DNA from: Magnolia sinica
Taxonomy: Eukaryota; Streptophyta; Magnoliopsida; Magnoliales; Magnoliaceae
DNA length: 64,000 bases
NCBI RefSeq assembly: GCF_029962835.1
Contig: NC_080577.1
Location: forward strand, 28,502,501-28,566,500
Reading direction: 5' to 3'
This document shows, piece by piece, positions 32,763 through 45,742 of the stretch; position 1 is the first letter of the stretch, and each line of letters opens with the position of its first letter. The notes below the pieces were generated by a model. It had not been told where the DNA came from. It did not search any database and worked only from the letters and a program-made list of their open reading frames with translations. The translations under genes and the position numbers were made by a program.

Positions 32763-32880
32763 AGGGGAAGAAAACATATTCTTTTTTCAGTTTCGGCGAA
32801 AACAGAGAGTTTGGTTGAGAGGAGGTGATCTACTTCTCTGTTGACTGTTGTTCTCTCTCATTTTTTATACCGCTCATATG
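32763..32880 (-). promoter_or_regulatory. Duplicated PPR promoter/leader, unit 3
   Basis: TATA box near 32862-32871 is kept, but the donor context is mutated (CATATTC instead of CGTACTC on +), which removes the GT of the predicted splice donor. Confidence 0.55.
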
Positions 32881-33550
32881 GTACGGGTACTACCACAAGC
32901 TTCTGTGGGGCCCACATTAACTTTGTATCATATCCACTCCTTCCATTAGATTCGCCCTTGGATGTTAGGCCATCAGGCCAGGATTAAGATCTAATGGAAA
33001 CTCAGATGAGCCATATCACAAGGAACGGTTATGATGAGACGGTCAAGCAATAAAACCTTCCCATTGTTTGTGAGACCCAAAATATTTTAAATTTAAATCT
33101 AATCCATTAATCAGACGATACTCAATATCATTAATGGTTTTGCAAAAACTCATGTCATTATAATTCCCATATTGGCCACACAATATGAATTTATGGGTCT
33201 TAGTAATGATTTTACACTGCTCCTTTATTTGTAGCAAGCATACGTTTAAATCATCCTAATTTTTGGTTTATATGGTGACTGTAATGTGAATGACACGATG
33301 GACTGGTTGGATTTGATTCAAAGTTGGTGGTACCCAAAAAATCCCGACCACGAGTTGTGGTGGTGCCTGTACCATATGAACGCGCCTATTTTTCTTTGAT
33401 TTTTTATTTTGTTTTTTATACGTCTATACATATGCGAAGGACGTGAATACCTAGGGCTCCGAAAGGAAATCAAAAGCGGATTGGGTGGTGTCGCAAACAC
33501 CACCGACCTCCGTGGTGTATTGATGTCACCTAGTTACGTGGGCCACCCCG

Positions 33551-33562
33551 ATATATATATAT

Positions 33563-33619
<57 letters not shown>
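33551..33619. repeat. Expanded (TA)n microsatellite, unit 3
   Basis: About 34 TA dinucleotides with one interruption. The same site in other units has only 5-7 dinucleotides. Confidence 0.95.
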
Positions 33620-33623
<4 letters not shown>

Positions 33624-34178
33624 GGAAATAGTTCTATGCGGTCCCCGTGAGGTCGAGCTGTGTGGGCCCCACCACGATGCGTGTGGAACATCTACCCCCA
33701 TTAGTCAGATGCACCATTCCATGGTGCGCCTCAAGCTTAAAAATCAAGTCAATCCATGACTTTTGTGAGTCACACCACAGACAAAAGTTGAGAGGGGTTT
33801 TCCTCCCATTAAAACATTCATAATCATTTTTTGGGCCCACCGAGATGTAATTCATAAATCCAGTCCATCCATTATGTGTGTCCCAATTGGATGAGGGGTC
33901 CGACCAAGTTTCAAACGTATCCAAATTTCAGATGGGCCCCACCAAGTGCTTTTATATGTTTTAGGTACGTCCTCTTATGATTTTAGATGGTATAGCCCAC
34001 CTGCGTTCCGTTTACGGCTGATTTTTGGGATACTGTGTCGGTAGGAAATGGTTTTATGCGGTCAAGCTCATGGGAACTTCCCATGAGGTCTGAGCAATAC
34101 AGGCCCCAACGTGATGCGTGTCAAACATCTACCCCATCAGTCAGATGCACCATTCAATGGTGGGCCTAGGGCTTAAAA
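33620..34178. mobile_element. Dimeric MITE (unit 3)
   Basis: Two-half structure as in unit 1. Ends at the deletion scar. Confidence 0.6.
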
Positions 34179-34973
34179 CTATGAACATCTTGTCACCATA
34201 GAACTTATTACAGATGAATACAACTATGAACATCTTGTGTCGAGGATCAAGAACAACTGCAATAGCCATTGCCAGACTTCACTCGGATCAATACTTATCA
34301 AACTTTAACTTCATACATATGGTCATTAATTGTGAGAAGTCTGGTCCACTACAGCTTTTGTGCAAGATATCTTTTACCCTCAAAAGTTCCGTTAGAAATT
34401 TTTTTGTTGTTGGATATTTACTTCCTAAAAATTTATTCGTTGTGTCGTAAAAAACTGAAAGGAACTTGTGAACTGATTCGGCTCTCGACCAATCATCATT
34501 AGAAGGCAACCAAAGATATGCATTATCACGCTCTGTATAGTGAGAGAATGCATCTCTAAAAGCTATCAATGAATCCAATATTTCAAAAGTTGAATTCCAA
34601 TGTGTCATGACAAACAACTTCATCGTTCTCTAAGATGACAAATTTAACCGCTTCACGATCTCATTCCATGTATATAATCGTGAAGGTGACCCTCGTATCT
34701 ACTTCACTCTCTCTCTTATGTTCTCAATCGTTGGCTCAATTGTTTTAAGGCCATCGTGTACATCAAGTTTAGGATATGGGTACAACACCTAACATGAAAT
34801 ATCTTTCCACCAAAATACATGTCACCGGTGGCCCTATACTGGTTTTACAAATTCGTTATCACGCTATCATTTGCAGAAGCATTGTGTAAAGTTATTGAGG
34901 AGATTTTCTTCTCAATGCCCCACTCCACAAGACATTTGTACATGCAGTTTGAAATCATCATTCCAGTGTGAAG
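34179..34973 (-). pseudogene. hAT transposase core fragment (unit 3)
   Basis: Starts (in + order) with the 15-bp filler, then the core from KFDKY to WGIEKK. The codon at the second catalytic Asp (34884-34886) encodes His. hATC is absent. Confidence 0.85.
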
Positions 34974-35090
34974 AGGAGAAGAAAACGTACTCTTTTTTCA
35001 GTTTCGGCGAAAACAGAGAGTTTGGTTGAGAGGTTGTGATCTACTTCTCTGTTGACTGTTGTTCTCTCTCATTTTTTATACCGCTCATAT
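34974..35090 (-). promoter_or_regulatory. Duplicated PPR promoter/leader, unit 4
   Basis: TATA box near 35073-35084, leader and GTACGT donor kept. There is one small change in the leader (GAGAGGTTGTGATC). Confidence 0.6.
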
Positions 35091-35764
35091 GGTACGGGTA
35101 CTACCACAAGCTTCTGTGGGGCCCACATCAACTTTGTATCATATCCACTCCTTCCATTAGATTCGCCCTTGGATGTTAGGCCATCAGGCCAGGATTAAGA
35201 ACGAATGGAAACTCAGATGAGCCATATCACAAGGAACGGTTATGATGAGACGATCAAGCAATAAAACCTTCCCATTGTTTGTGGGACCCAAAATATTTTA
35301 AATTTAAATCTAATCCATTAATCAGACGATACTCAATATCATTAATGGTTTTGCAAAAACTCATGTCATTATAATTCCCATATTGGCCACACAATATGAA
35401 TTTATGGGTCTTAGTAATGATTTTACACTGCTCCTTTATTTGTAGCAAGCACACATTTTAGATCATCCTGATTTTTGGTTTATACGGTGACTGTAATGTG
35501 AATGACATGATGGACTAGTTGGATTTGATTCAAAGTTGGTGGTACCCAAAAAATCCCGACCACGAGTTGTGGTGGTGCCTGTACCATATGAACGCGCCTA
35601 TTTTTCTTTGATTTTTTATTTTGTTTTTTATACGTCTATACATATGCGAAGGACGTGAATACCTAGGGCTCCGAGAGGAAATCAAAAGCGGATTGGGTGG
35701 TGTCGCAAACACCACCGACCTCCGTGGTGTATTGACATCACCTAGTTACGTGGGCCACCCCGAT

Positions 35765-36340
35765 ATATATATATTATAGGGAAATAGTTCTATGCGGTCC
35801 CCATGAGGTCGAGCTGTGTGGGCCCCACCGCGATGCGTGTGAAACATCTACCCCCATTAGTCAGATGCACCATTCCATGGTGGGCCTCAGGCTTAAAAAT
35901 CAAGTCAATCCATGACTTTTGTGAGTCACACCACAGAAAAAAGTTGAGAGGGGTTTTCCTCCCATTAAAACATTCATAATCATTTTTTGGGCCCACCGAG
36001 ATGTAATTCATAAATCCAGTCCATCCATTATGTGTGTCCCAATTGGATGAGGGGTCCGACCATGTTTCAAACGTATCCAACTTTCAGATGGGCCCCACCA
36101 AGTGCTTTTATATGTTTTAGGTACGTCCTCTTATGATTTTAGATGGTATAGCCCACCTGCGTTCCGTTTACGGCTGATTTTTGGGATACTGTGTCGGTAG
36201 GAAATGGTTTTATGCGGTCAAGCTCATGGGAACTTCCCATGAGGTCTGAGCAATACAGGCCCCAACGTGATGCGTGTCAAACATCTACCCCATCAGTCAG
36301 ACGCACCATTCAATGGTGGGCCTAGGGCTTAAAAGTCGGT
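35765..36340. mobile_element. Dimeric MITE (unit 4, first copy)
   Basis: Complete two-half structure followed by long-unit sequence. Confidence 0.6.
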
Positions 36341-36379
36341 GGTGTGTGACACACAAGGCAACTGGCATCCAAGGGAAAG

Positions 36380-36699
36380 CAGCTTAGGTGAGACTAGAGG
36401 TGGGCATTAGGAGTCTCGGTCAACTCACTCAACTCAGCTTGAAAAAGCTCGAATCGGCGTGAAGCTGAGTTTGATCCTAGTCGAGCCGGTTTTTACGGCT
36501 TGAAAATGAGTTCGAGCCGAGTTCGAGCCTGGCCCCATCTCAGCTCGACTCGACTTAGTTCGATATGTAGCTCAAACCCGGCTCAACTCAGATGGACTCA
36601 GCTAGGTAAGTAAAAATAAAAATAAACCTAGCATCTACCTCCTTTTCATTTCCCCCTTTTGTTTGAAAAAAGAACCCACTCGTCGCCCAACCAACTCCC

Positions 36700-36748
<49 letters not shown>

Positions 36749-37340
36749 GCTCGTCCAGTCATCCCGCCCGACCAACTCCCCGCTATCCCCCTCTCTCTAC
36801 TCATCCAGTCGTCCCACCCGATAAGTTTTTTGACTTTTCGGATCCAGCTATCTCAAAGATATTTAATGTCAACACCTGCACATAGGCATTTGGGATTAAC
36901 GTGTTTGACCTACGAGAGTGGAGGAGACAATATTTGACGGCCATCTACCATAAATGGTTTCAATTGGTAAGGGATTCCAGATGAACTGGACAATCCTAAC
37001 CCTAGGATTCGAGGGTTTTTTTTTCTTTCATGACAAAAATGGATGATTTGGGGAGTTCTTAATTGGTTGTTTCTTCTGAGCTCTACTAAGTGCACACACA
37101 AGTGCAATAAAGCTCATATACTGTGCCAGCCTGGCACATGAATGCGAGATCCAATCCATCTATCAGGTTGATCTAACCTCCTACATGTTGTCTAAAAAAC
37201 AATTATGGTCCAATCGACCCGCTCGAACTTGGCTCGAAGTGGTCCAATATGCTAACCGAGCCGAGCCGAGTTCAAGCTGGCTTTGCTTGGTGACAGAGCT
37301 GAGGCTAGCTCAACTTGGTTCTGCTCGATGTACAACCCTA
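36380..37340. mobile_element. hAT-like MITE in unit 4
   Basis: Copy of the 26308-27266 element. The (CT)n tract at about 36702-36747 has roughly 22-23 dinucleotides, and one TGCT/ATGCT change follows it. Confidence 0.6.
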
Positions 37341-38227
37341 GTGGGAGTCAGACTGAGTTAGGTCCAACTCGACTTGATCTGATTTTGCCAAATCCCTTAC
37401 CCAAACTCAATCTGACTCGGGACCGAGTCTAGTGGGCCTGACTCGATCCGAACCAGATCTTGGCTAGGCTGACCTGACTCGAACTAAGTCCGACTCGGTC
37501 AAAGATATCGAGTCGGATTGAGTTGGCTACGATTCGGATCGGGTCAATGGGTCATCGGGCTATCTGCCTAGGCATTTGAAAAAGACGATACAGTAATCAT
37601 GTATTGATCGAGTCCACCCATTTACTAGTAGAGTAGGAAGAATTGGATTATGATATACCCATCTCTCCATAAAACATGTGGTGGGGTCATGTATTGATCA
37701 AGTCCACCTATTTACTGTACAGTCTGTATTGGAACCAGGACGGATGGCTTCTGTTTAAAAATAAACTTAAGAGACAATCCGATCAAGTAGCTTTTATATA
37801 GTTTATCTCATTACATTTTTTACCATTAACATTTTGTTTTCACCGTCAATTTAATGTTGACATATTGAAACATTTCATGCCACAAGGACCAAGAGTCCGT
37901 TGTTGATTAGACCAAACACGACCATATTTGAAAATAGACAGTTAATAAATAGATTAGACAGCAGTCCTTGTTCAACTGTTAAAATATCGCATATCCAAGT
38001 TTAAGATCTTTCAATTTGAGAGATTTTATGAAGCATCATCCATGGTGAGACGCATGATATCAATATGTTGGACCACTCAACTAGGTCATTTAACAGTTAA
38101 AATATCACAGATATAACTTCTAAGGTAATAAACTACGTCCATAAAACGAACAAAGTAAATAAACTCTATCAAAAAGCAAAAGTAAATAAACCACGTCCAT
38201 ATACAGACAAATAAAACTTTCATTCAT

Positions 38228-38733
38228 TCAATAACCTCTGTATGATGAATGTCTTTGTGGCGTATAACCAGAGTAACTTTGTCCATAATAGTAACCCCCT
38301 CCTCCACCTCCACCTTTATCGCCAGAATTATCATTTGTTTATCTTTTTATGGTTGCAACTGCAGGAGAATTTTAGGCTGACTCCTAGCTAGAGGTGTCTA
38401 AAAGATGGTCATTTAGTTTTACTGAATCGGATCTTAGGGCTGCGTTTCCATCATCCTCATTCATAGATTCAGCAAGTTTTTTTCAGCCGCTTTTTATGAT
38501 CCGATTTGTGCGAGATTTCCAACCGCCTGTAAAATGATATGAGACTTTTAAGAAACTTTGATGATTTACTCATGGCTACTTAAGTATCATGTTGTCTTGG
38601 AGGGGGTGGATATTGTTGACTAGTCCTGGATGCCATTTTCAAGCTTTCTTTTACGACCTCTTTATAATCGTATTCTTCTTGTTCCCTTAAAATTCTCTCT
38701 TGTTCTTCTTTACTAGATGTGAAGGGCCTGAAG
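38228..38733 (-). pseudogene. Gly/Tyr-rich gene fragment, truncated (unit 4)
   Basis: C-terminal part only of the gene described at 28153-28960. The BED-finger end was removed by the fusion deletion at about 38733. Confidence 0.55.
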
Positions 38734-39117
38734 GGGTTTTCCTCCCATTAAAACATTCATAATCATTTTTTGGGCCCACCGAGATGTAATTCATAAATCC
38801 AGTCCATCCATTATGTGTGTCCCAATTGGATGAGGGGTCCGACCAAGTTTCAAACGTATCCAAATTTCAGATGGGCCCCACCAAGTGCTTTTATATGTTT
38901 TAGGTACGTCCTTTTATGATCTTAGATGGTATAGCCCACCTGCGTTCCGTTTACAGCTGATTTTTAGGATACTGTGTCAGTAGGAAATGGTTTTATGCAG
39001 TCAAGCTCATGGGAACTTCCCATGAGGTCTGAGCAATACAGGCCCCAACGTGATGCGTGTCAAACATCTACCCCATCAATCAGATGCACCATTCAATGGT
39101 GGGCCTAGGGCTTAAAA
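38734..39117. mobile_element. Dimeric MITE, partial (unit 4, second copy)
   Basis: Right portion only, brought in by the long-short fusion. Ends at the shared deletion scar (filler 39118-39132). Confidence 0.6.
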
Positions 39118-39912
39118 CTATGAACATCTTGTCACCATAGAACTTATTACAGATGAATACAACTATGAACATCTTGTGTCGAGGATCAAGAACAACTGCA
39201 ATAGCCATTGCCAGACTTCACTCGGATCAATACTTATCAAACTTTAACTTCATACATATGGTCATTAATTGTAAAAAGTCTGGTCTACTACAGCTTTTGT
39301 GCAAGATATCTTTTACCTTCAAAAGTTCCGTTAGAAATTTTTTTGTTGTTGGATACTTACTTCCTAAAAATTTATTCGTTGTGTCGTAAAAAACTGAAAG
39401 GAACTTGTGAACTGATTCGGCTCTCGACCAATCATTATTAGAAGGCAACCAAAGATATGCATTATCACGCTCTGTATAGTGAGAGAATGCATCTCTAAAA
39501 GCTATCAATGAATCCAATATTTCAAAAGTTGAATTCCAATGTGTCATGACAAACAACTTCATCGTTCTCTAAGATGACAAATTCAACCGCTTCACGATCT
39601 CATTCCATGTATATAATCGTGAAGGTGACCCTCGTATCTACTTCACTCTTTGTCTTATGTTCTCAATCGTTGGCTCAATTGTTTTAAGGCCATCGTGTAC
39701 ATCAAGTTTAGGATATGGGTACAACACCTAACATGAAATATCTTTTCACCAAAATACATGTCACCGGTGGCCCTATACTGGTTTTACAAATTCGTTATCA
39801 TGCTATCATTTGCAGAAGCATTGTGTAAAGTTATTGAGGAGATTTTCTTCTCAATGCCCCACTCCACAAGACATTTGTAAATGCAGTTTGAAATCATCAT
39901 TCTAGTGTGAAG
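39118..39912 (-). pseudogene. hAT transposase core fragment (unit 4)
   Basis: Core from KFDKY to WGIEKK with the filler at its left. The second catalytic position (39823-39825) is His, as in unit 3. hATC is absent. Confidence 0.85.
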
Positions 39913-40030
39913 AGGGGAAGAAAACGTACTCTTTTTTCAGTTTCTGCGAAAACAGAGAGTTTGGTTGAGAGGAGGTGATCTACTTCTCTGTTGACTGTTG
40001 TTCTCTCTCATTTTTTATACCGCTCATATG
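39913..40030 (-). promoter_or_regulatory. Duplicated PPR promoter/leader, unit 5
   Basis: TATA box near 40011-40022 and GTACGT donor kept. Confidence 0.6.
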
Positions 40031-40699
40031 GTACGGGTACTACCACAAGCTTCTGTGGGGCCCACATCAACTTTGTATCATATCCACTCCTTCCATTAGA
40101 TTCGCCCTTGGATGTTAGGCCACCAGGCCCGGATTAAGATCGAATGGAAACTCAGATGAGCCATATCACAAGGAATGGTTAGGATGAGACGGTCAAGCAA
40201 TAAAACCTTCCCATTGTTTGTGGGACCCAAAATATTTTAAATTTAAATCTAATCCATTAATCAGACGATACTCAATATCATTAATGGTTTTGGAAAAACT
40301 CATGTCATTATAATTCCCATATTGGCCACACAATATGAATTTATGGGTCTTAGTAATGATTTTACACTGCTCCTTTATTTGTAGCAAGCATACGTTTTAG
40401 ATCATCCTGATTTTTGGTTTATACGGTGACTGTAATGTGAATGACACGATGGACTGGTTGGATTTGATTCAAAGTTGGTGGTACCCAAAAAATCCCGATC
40501 ACGAGTTGTGGTGGTGCCTGTACCATATGAACGTGCCTATTTTTCTTTGATTTTTTATTTTGTTTTTTATACGTCTATACATATGCGAAGGACGTGAATA
40601 CCTAGGGCTCCGAGAGGAAATCAAAAGCGGATTGGGTGGTGTTGCAAACACCACCGACCTCCGTGGTGTATTGACGTCACCTAGTTACGTGGGCCACCC

Positions 40700-41272
40700 C
40701 GATATATATATTATAGGGAAATTGTTCTATGCGGTCCCCGTGAGGTCGAGCTGTGTGGGCCCCATCGCGATGCATGTGGAACATCTACCCCCATTAGTCA
40801 GATGCACCATTCCATGGTGGGCCTCAGGCTTAAAAATCAAGTCAATCCATGACTTTTGTGAGTCACACCACAGAAAAAAGTTGAGAGGGGTTTTCCTCCC
40901 ATTAAAACATTCATAATCATTTTTTGGGCCCACCGAGATGTAATTCATAAATCCAGTCCATCCATTATGTGTGTCCCAATTGGATGAGGGGTCCGACCAA
41001 GTTTCAAACGTATCCAAATTTCAGATGGGCCCCACCAAGTGCTTTTATATGTTTTAGGTACATTCTCTTATGATTTTAGATGGTATAGCCCACCTGCGTT
41101 CCGTTTACGGCTGATTTTTGGGATACTGTGTCGGTAGGAAATGGTTTTATGCGATCAAGCTCATGGAAACTTCCCATGAGGTCTGAGCAATACAGGCCCC
41201 AATGTGATGCGTGTCAAACATCTACCCCATCAGTCAGACGCACCATTCAATGGTGGGCCTAGGGCTTAAAAG
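40700..41272. mobile_element. Dimeric MITE (unit 5)
   Basis: Same two halves as in unit 1, with scattered substitutions (for example GCATG for GCGTG in the left half). Confidence 0.6.
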
Positions 41273-41324
41273 TCGGTGGTGTGTGACACACAAGGAAACT
41301 GGCTTCCAAGGGAGAGCAGCTTAG

Positions 41325-41638
41325 GTGAGACTAGAGGTGGGCATTAGGAGTGTCGGTCAACTCACTCAACTCAACTTGAAAAAGCTCGAATCGGCGTGAA
41401 GCTGAGTTTGATCCGAGTCGAGCCAGTTTTTACGGCTTGAAAATGAGTTCGAGCCGTGTTCGAGCCCGGCCCCATCTCAGCTCGACTCGACTTAGTTCGA
41501 TATGTAGCTCAAACCCGGCTCGACTCAGATGGACTCAGTTAGGTAAGTAAAAATAAAAATAAACCTAGCATCTACCTCCTTTTCATTTCCCCCTTTTGTT
41601 TGAAAAAGGAACCCACTCGTCGCCCAACCAACTCCCTG

Positions 41639-41679
<41 letters not shown>

Positions 41680-42265
41680 TCGTCCAGTCATCCCGCCCGA
41701 CCAACTCCCCGCTATCCCCCTCTCTCTACTCATCCAGTCGTCCCACCCAATAAGTTTTTTGACTTTTCGAATCCAGCTATCTCAAAGATATTTAATGTCA
41801 ACACCTGCACATAGGCATTTGGGATTAACGTGTTTGACCTACGAGAGTGGAGGAGACGATATTTGACGGCCATCTACCATAAATGGTTTCAGTTGGTAAG
41901 GGATTCCAGATGAACTGGACAATCCTAACCCTTCGAGGGTTTTTTTTTCTTTCATGACAAAAATGGATGATTTGGGGAGTTCTTAATTGGTTGTTTCTTC
42001 TGAGCTCTACTAAGTGCACACACAAGTGCAATAAAGCTCATATACTGTGTCAGCCTGGCACATGTATGCGAGATCCAATCCATCCATCAGGTTGATCTAA
42101 CCTCCTACATGTTGTCCAAAAAACAATTATGGTCCAATCGACCCGCTTGAACTTGGCTCGAAGTGGTCCAATATGCTAACCGAGCCGAGCCGAGTACGAG
42201 CTGAGTTTGCTTGGTGACAGAGCTGAGGCTAGCTCGACTTGGTTCTGCTCGATGTACAACCCTAG
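41325..42265. mobile_element. hAT-like MITE in unit 5
   Basis: Copy of the 26308-27266 element. The (CT)n tract at about 41640-41678 is the shortest of the three. Confidence 0.6.
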
Positions 42266-43151
42266 TGGGAGTCAAACTGAGTTAGGTCCAACTCGACTCG
42301 ATCTGATTTTGCCAAATCCCTTACCCGAACTCGATCTGACTTGGGACCGAGTCTAGTGGGCCTGACTCGATCCGAACCGGATCTTGGCTAGGCTGACCTG
42401 ACTCGAACTGAGTCCGACTCGGTCAAAGATATCGAGTCGGATTGAGTTGGCTACGATTCGGATCGGGTCAATGGGTCATCGGGCTATCTGCCCAGGCATT
42501 TGAAAAAGACGATACAGTAATCATGTATTGATCGAGTCCACCCATTTACTAGTAGAGTAGGAAGAATTGGATTATGATATAGCCATCTCTCCATAAAACA
42601 CGTGGTGGGGTCATGTATTGATCAAGTCCACCTATTTACTGTACAGTCTGTATTGGAACCGGGATGGATGGCTTCTGTTTAAAAATAAACTTAAGAGACA
42701 ATCCGATCAAGTAGCTTTTATATAGTTTATCTCACTACATTTCTTACCATTAATATTTTGTTTTCACCCTCAATTTAATGTTGACATATTGAAACATTTC
42801 ATGCCACAAGGACCAAGAGTCCGTTGTTGATTAGACCAAACACGACCATATTTGAAAATAGACAGTTAATAAATAGATTAGACAGCAGTCCTTGTTCAAC
42901 TGTTAAAATATCGCATATCCAAGTTTAAGATCTTTCAATTTGAGAGATTTTATGAAGCATCATCCATGGTGAGACGCATGATATCAATATGTTGGACCAC
43001 TCAGCTAGGTCATTCAATAGTTAAAATATCACAGATATAACTTCTAAGGTAATAAACTACGTCCATAAAACGAACAAAGTAAATAAACTCTATCAAAAAG
43101 CAAAAGTAAATAAACCACGTCCATATACAGACAAATAAAACTTTCATTCAT

Positions 43152-43965
43152 TCAATAACCTCTGTATGATGAATGTCTTTGTGGCGTATAACCAGACTAA
43201 CTTTTTCAATAATAGTAACCCCCTCCTCCACCTCCACCTTTATCGCTAGAATCATCATTTGGTTCTCTTTTTATGGTTTCAACTGTAGGAGAATTTTGGG
43301 CTGACTCCGAGCTAGAGGTGTCTAAAAGATGGTCATTTACTTTTGCTGAATCGGATCTTGGGGATGCCTTTCCATCATCCTCATTCATAGATTCAGCAAG
43401 TTTTTTTCAGCCGCTTTTTATGATCTAATTTGTGCGAGATTTCCAACCGCCTGTAAAATGATATGGGACTTTTAAGAAACTTTGATGATTTACTCATGCC
43501 TACTTAAGTATCATGTTGTCTTGGAGGGGGTGGATATTGTTGACTAGTCCTGGATGCCATTTTCAAGCTTTCTTTTACGACCTCTTTATAATCTTATTCT
43601 TCTTGTTCCCTTAAAATTCTCTCTTGTTCTTCTTTACTAGCTGTGAAGGGCCTGAAGGCAGTTTTTCTACTTAACCCTTCTTCATTTATAATAGGCTTAC
43701 TTTTATATCTTTTGTGGCTGGTTATATTGGTTCTACTTGTAGGGGGAGGGGTGGAGAAAGTCTTTGTATTTGAGTCGAGAATGGCTAGAAATAAATCCCA
43801 GACTTCCTGATGAACTTTGTTACATGGTGCAGCATCTCCTCCCCGACAAGCCAAAGGTAATTTCAACCGATTTGTCTTGTTTACAAATTGTTTTCCATAC
43901 GACTTACATTGTAACTTTATGTTTTCGTCCTTAGAGTAGACTTGGACTCAATAATCTGAAATATT
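43152..43965 (-). pseudogene. BED-finger / Gly-Tyr-rich gene fragment (unit 5)
   Basis: Second nearly complete copy of the unit 1 fragment. Here 43206-43388 is open (NEDDGKASPRSDSAKVND to GGGGGGG-YYY), but the codon after YYY is a stop and another follows in SYSGY. In unit 1 those two are sense but a stop sits upstream (KR-stop). The finger region (43594-43866) keeps ACRGGDAAPC. No copy in the array encodes the whole fragment uninterrupted. Confidence 0.6.
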
Positions 43966-44354
43966 TTTTTGATGTATCATCTTCCGATGATATATCTACA
44001 GGTATTTATTTTAAAAGAAAATTATCTGATTAGATTAAGGCAACATAAATAATTAAGATATAGCGATGAATGAATGCAATTAACCAACTATATAATACAA
44101 TATTTAAACAACATTAACTAATTTAAAGGTACAAATGAAAATAGGAAAATATCCATCCACCCATAAAATAGTACAATTAAAGTCCACAAAATATAATTAC
44201 AAATATCATGTTGTAACTTGTAAGCAAATGCTAGAAAAATATAAGGAAGTGTCTTATCCTATAGGCTCTTTCATGCAATTGTTGTAGGTACTGTCTCATC
44301 TTGCTTGTCATTCTCTTCATCATCGAACCCCTCATCAACAGAGTTTCATTTCCC

Positions 44355-45625
44355 CTAGATTGGACGCAACCAATCCCGTGTACAAATGAGCGCTTCAACT
44401 GATTCTAGTGTAAGTGAGCTTCGATACTTGTTCATGATCCTACTCCTTGTACTAAAAGTAAATTTTAACGTTACGGTTGAAATTGGAATTAATAATATGT
44501 CTCGTGCCACTAACCAAGCATAGTGTGTTGTGAATCACGAAGTTTCAACTTCCACTAGTCCAAAACATAAAATTCTTTGCATTTGTACTTTACAAGTGGC
44601 CCCTTGAGATAGTGTCAAAGTTCTGATTAGGTTGTCTACATTCGAATCTCAACCTGTGCCAGGAAAGACCCAAAATCATCAATCGTGTCTCGTTATAAAT
44701 TAACAGGCAGATCTAGAACCCGCTTGAGGATTACACAGGCCTGCAGTTGCAGTTTTGTATTTTGCGAAGCCCAAAGTTTGTACATAAAAATTGTACAAAT
44801 CAATAATTACATCACAAATCTTATCGACCTCAAAGGCACTCTTCTCACCATATAACTTATTACAGATGAATACAACTATGAACATCTTGTGTCGAGGATC
44901 AAGAACAACTGCAATAGCCATTGCTAAACTTCACTCGGATCAATACTTATCAAACTTTAACTTCATACATATGGTCATTAATTGTAAAAAGTCTGGTCCA
45001 CTACAGCTTTTGTGCAAGATATCTTTTACCCTCAAAAGTTCCGTTAGAAATTTTTTTGTTGTTGGATACTTACTTCCTAAAAATTTATTCGTTGTGTCGT
45101 AAAAAACTGAAAGAAACTTGTGAACTGATTCGGCTCTTGACCAATCATCATCAGAAGGCAACCAAAGATATGCATTATCACGCTCTGTATAGTGAGAGAA
45201 TGCATCTCTAAAAGCTATCAATGAATCCAACATTTCAAAAGTTGAATTCCAATGTGTCATGACATACAACTTCATCATTCTCTAAGATGACAAATTCAAC
45301 CGCTTCATGATCTCATTCCATGTATATAATCGTGAAGGTGACCCTCATATGTACTTCACTCTCTCTCTTATGTTCTCAATCGTTGGCTCAATTGTTTTAA
45401 GGTCATCGTGTACATCAAGTTTAGGATATGGGTACAACACCTAACATGAAATATCTTTCCACCAAAATACATGTCACCGGTGACCCTATACTGGTTTTAC
45501 AAATTCGGTATCACGCTATCATTTGCAGAAGCATTGTCTAAAGTTATTGAGGAGATTTTCTTCTCAATGCCCCACTCCACAAGACATTTGTACATGCAGT
45601 TTAAAATCATCATTCTAGTGTGAAG
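44355..45625 (-). pseudogene. hAT transposase core and C-terminus (unit 5)
   Basis: Same content as unit 1: hATC at about 44360-44512 (ending CTRDWLR), MAIAVVLDPRHKM (from 44921), KFDKY to WNSTFEMLD (44940-45278) and WGIEKK at the right end. The second catalytic position (45536-45538) is Asp. There are multiple stops, and the N-terminus is replaced by the promoter of unit 6. Confidence 0.88.
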
Positions 45626-45742
45626 AGGGGAAGAAAACGTACTCTTTTTTCAGTTTCGACGAAAACAGAGAGTTTGGTTGAGAGGAGGTGATCTACTTCT
45701 CTGTTGACTGTTGTTCTCTCTCATTTTTTATACCGCTCATAT
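45626..45742 (-). promoter_or_regulatory. Duplicated PPR promoter/leader, unit 6
   Basis: TATA box near 45724-45735 and GTACGT donor kept. Confidence 0.6.

Larger units (their letters stand above)
32763..34973 (-). repeat. Tandem array unit 3 (short, 2.21 kb)
   Basis: Same architecture and same deletion scar (filler 34179-34193) as unit 2. It is longer mainly because of an expanded TA tract at 33551-33619. Confidence 0.92.
34974..39912 (-). repeat. Tandem array unit 4 (long-short fusion, 4.94 kb)
   Basis: 34974 to about 38733 follows the long unit as far as the BED/Gly-rich fragment. From about 38734 it follows a short unit, starting inside the MITE dimer (GGGGTTTTCCTCCCATT). The length fits a long-short pair that lost about 2.93 kb (5722 + 2152 - 2929 = 4945). 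The junction shares only AGG/GG. Confidence 0.88.
39913..45625 (-). repeat. Tandem array unit 5 (long, 5.71 kb)
   Basis: Full long architecture like unit 1: promoter copy, MITE dimer (about 40710-41272), hAT MITE with (CT)n, BED/Gly-rich fragment, hATC and transposase core. Confidence 0.92.
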
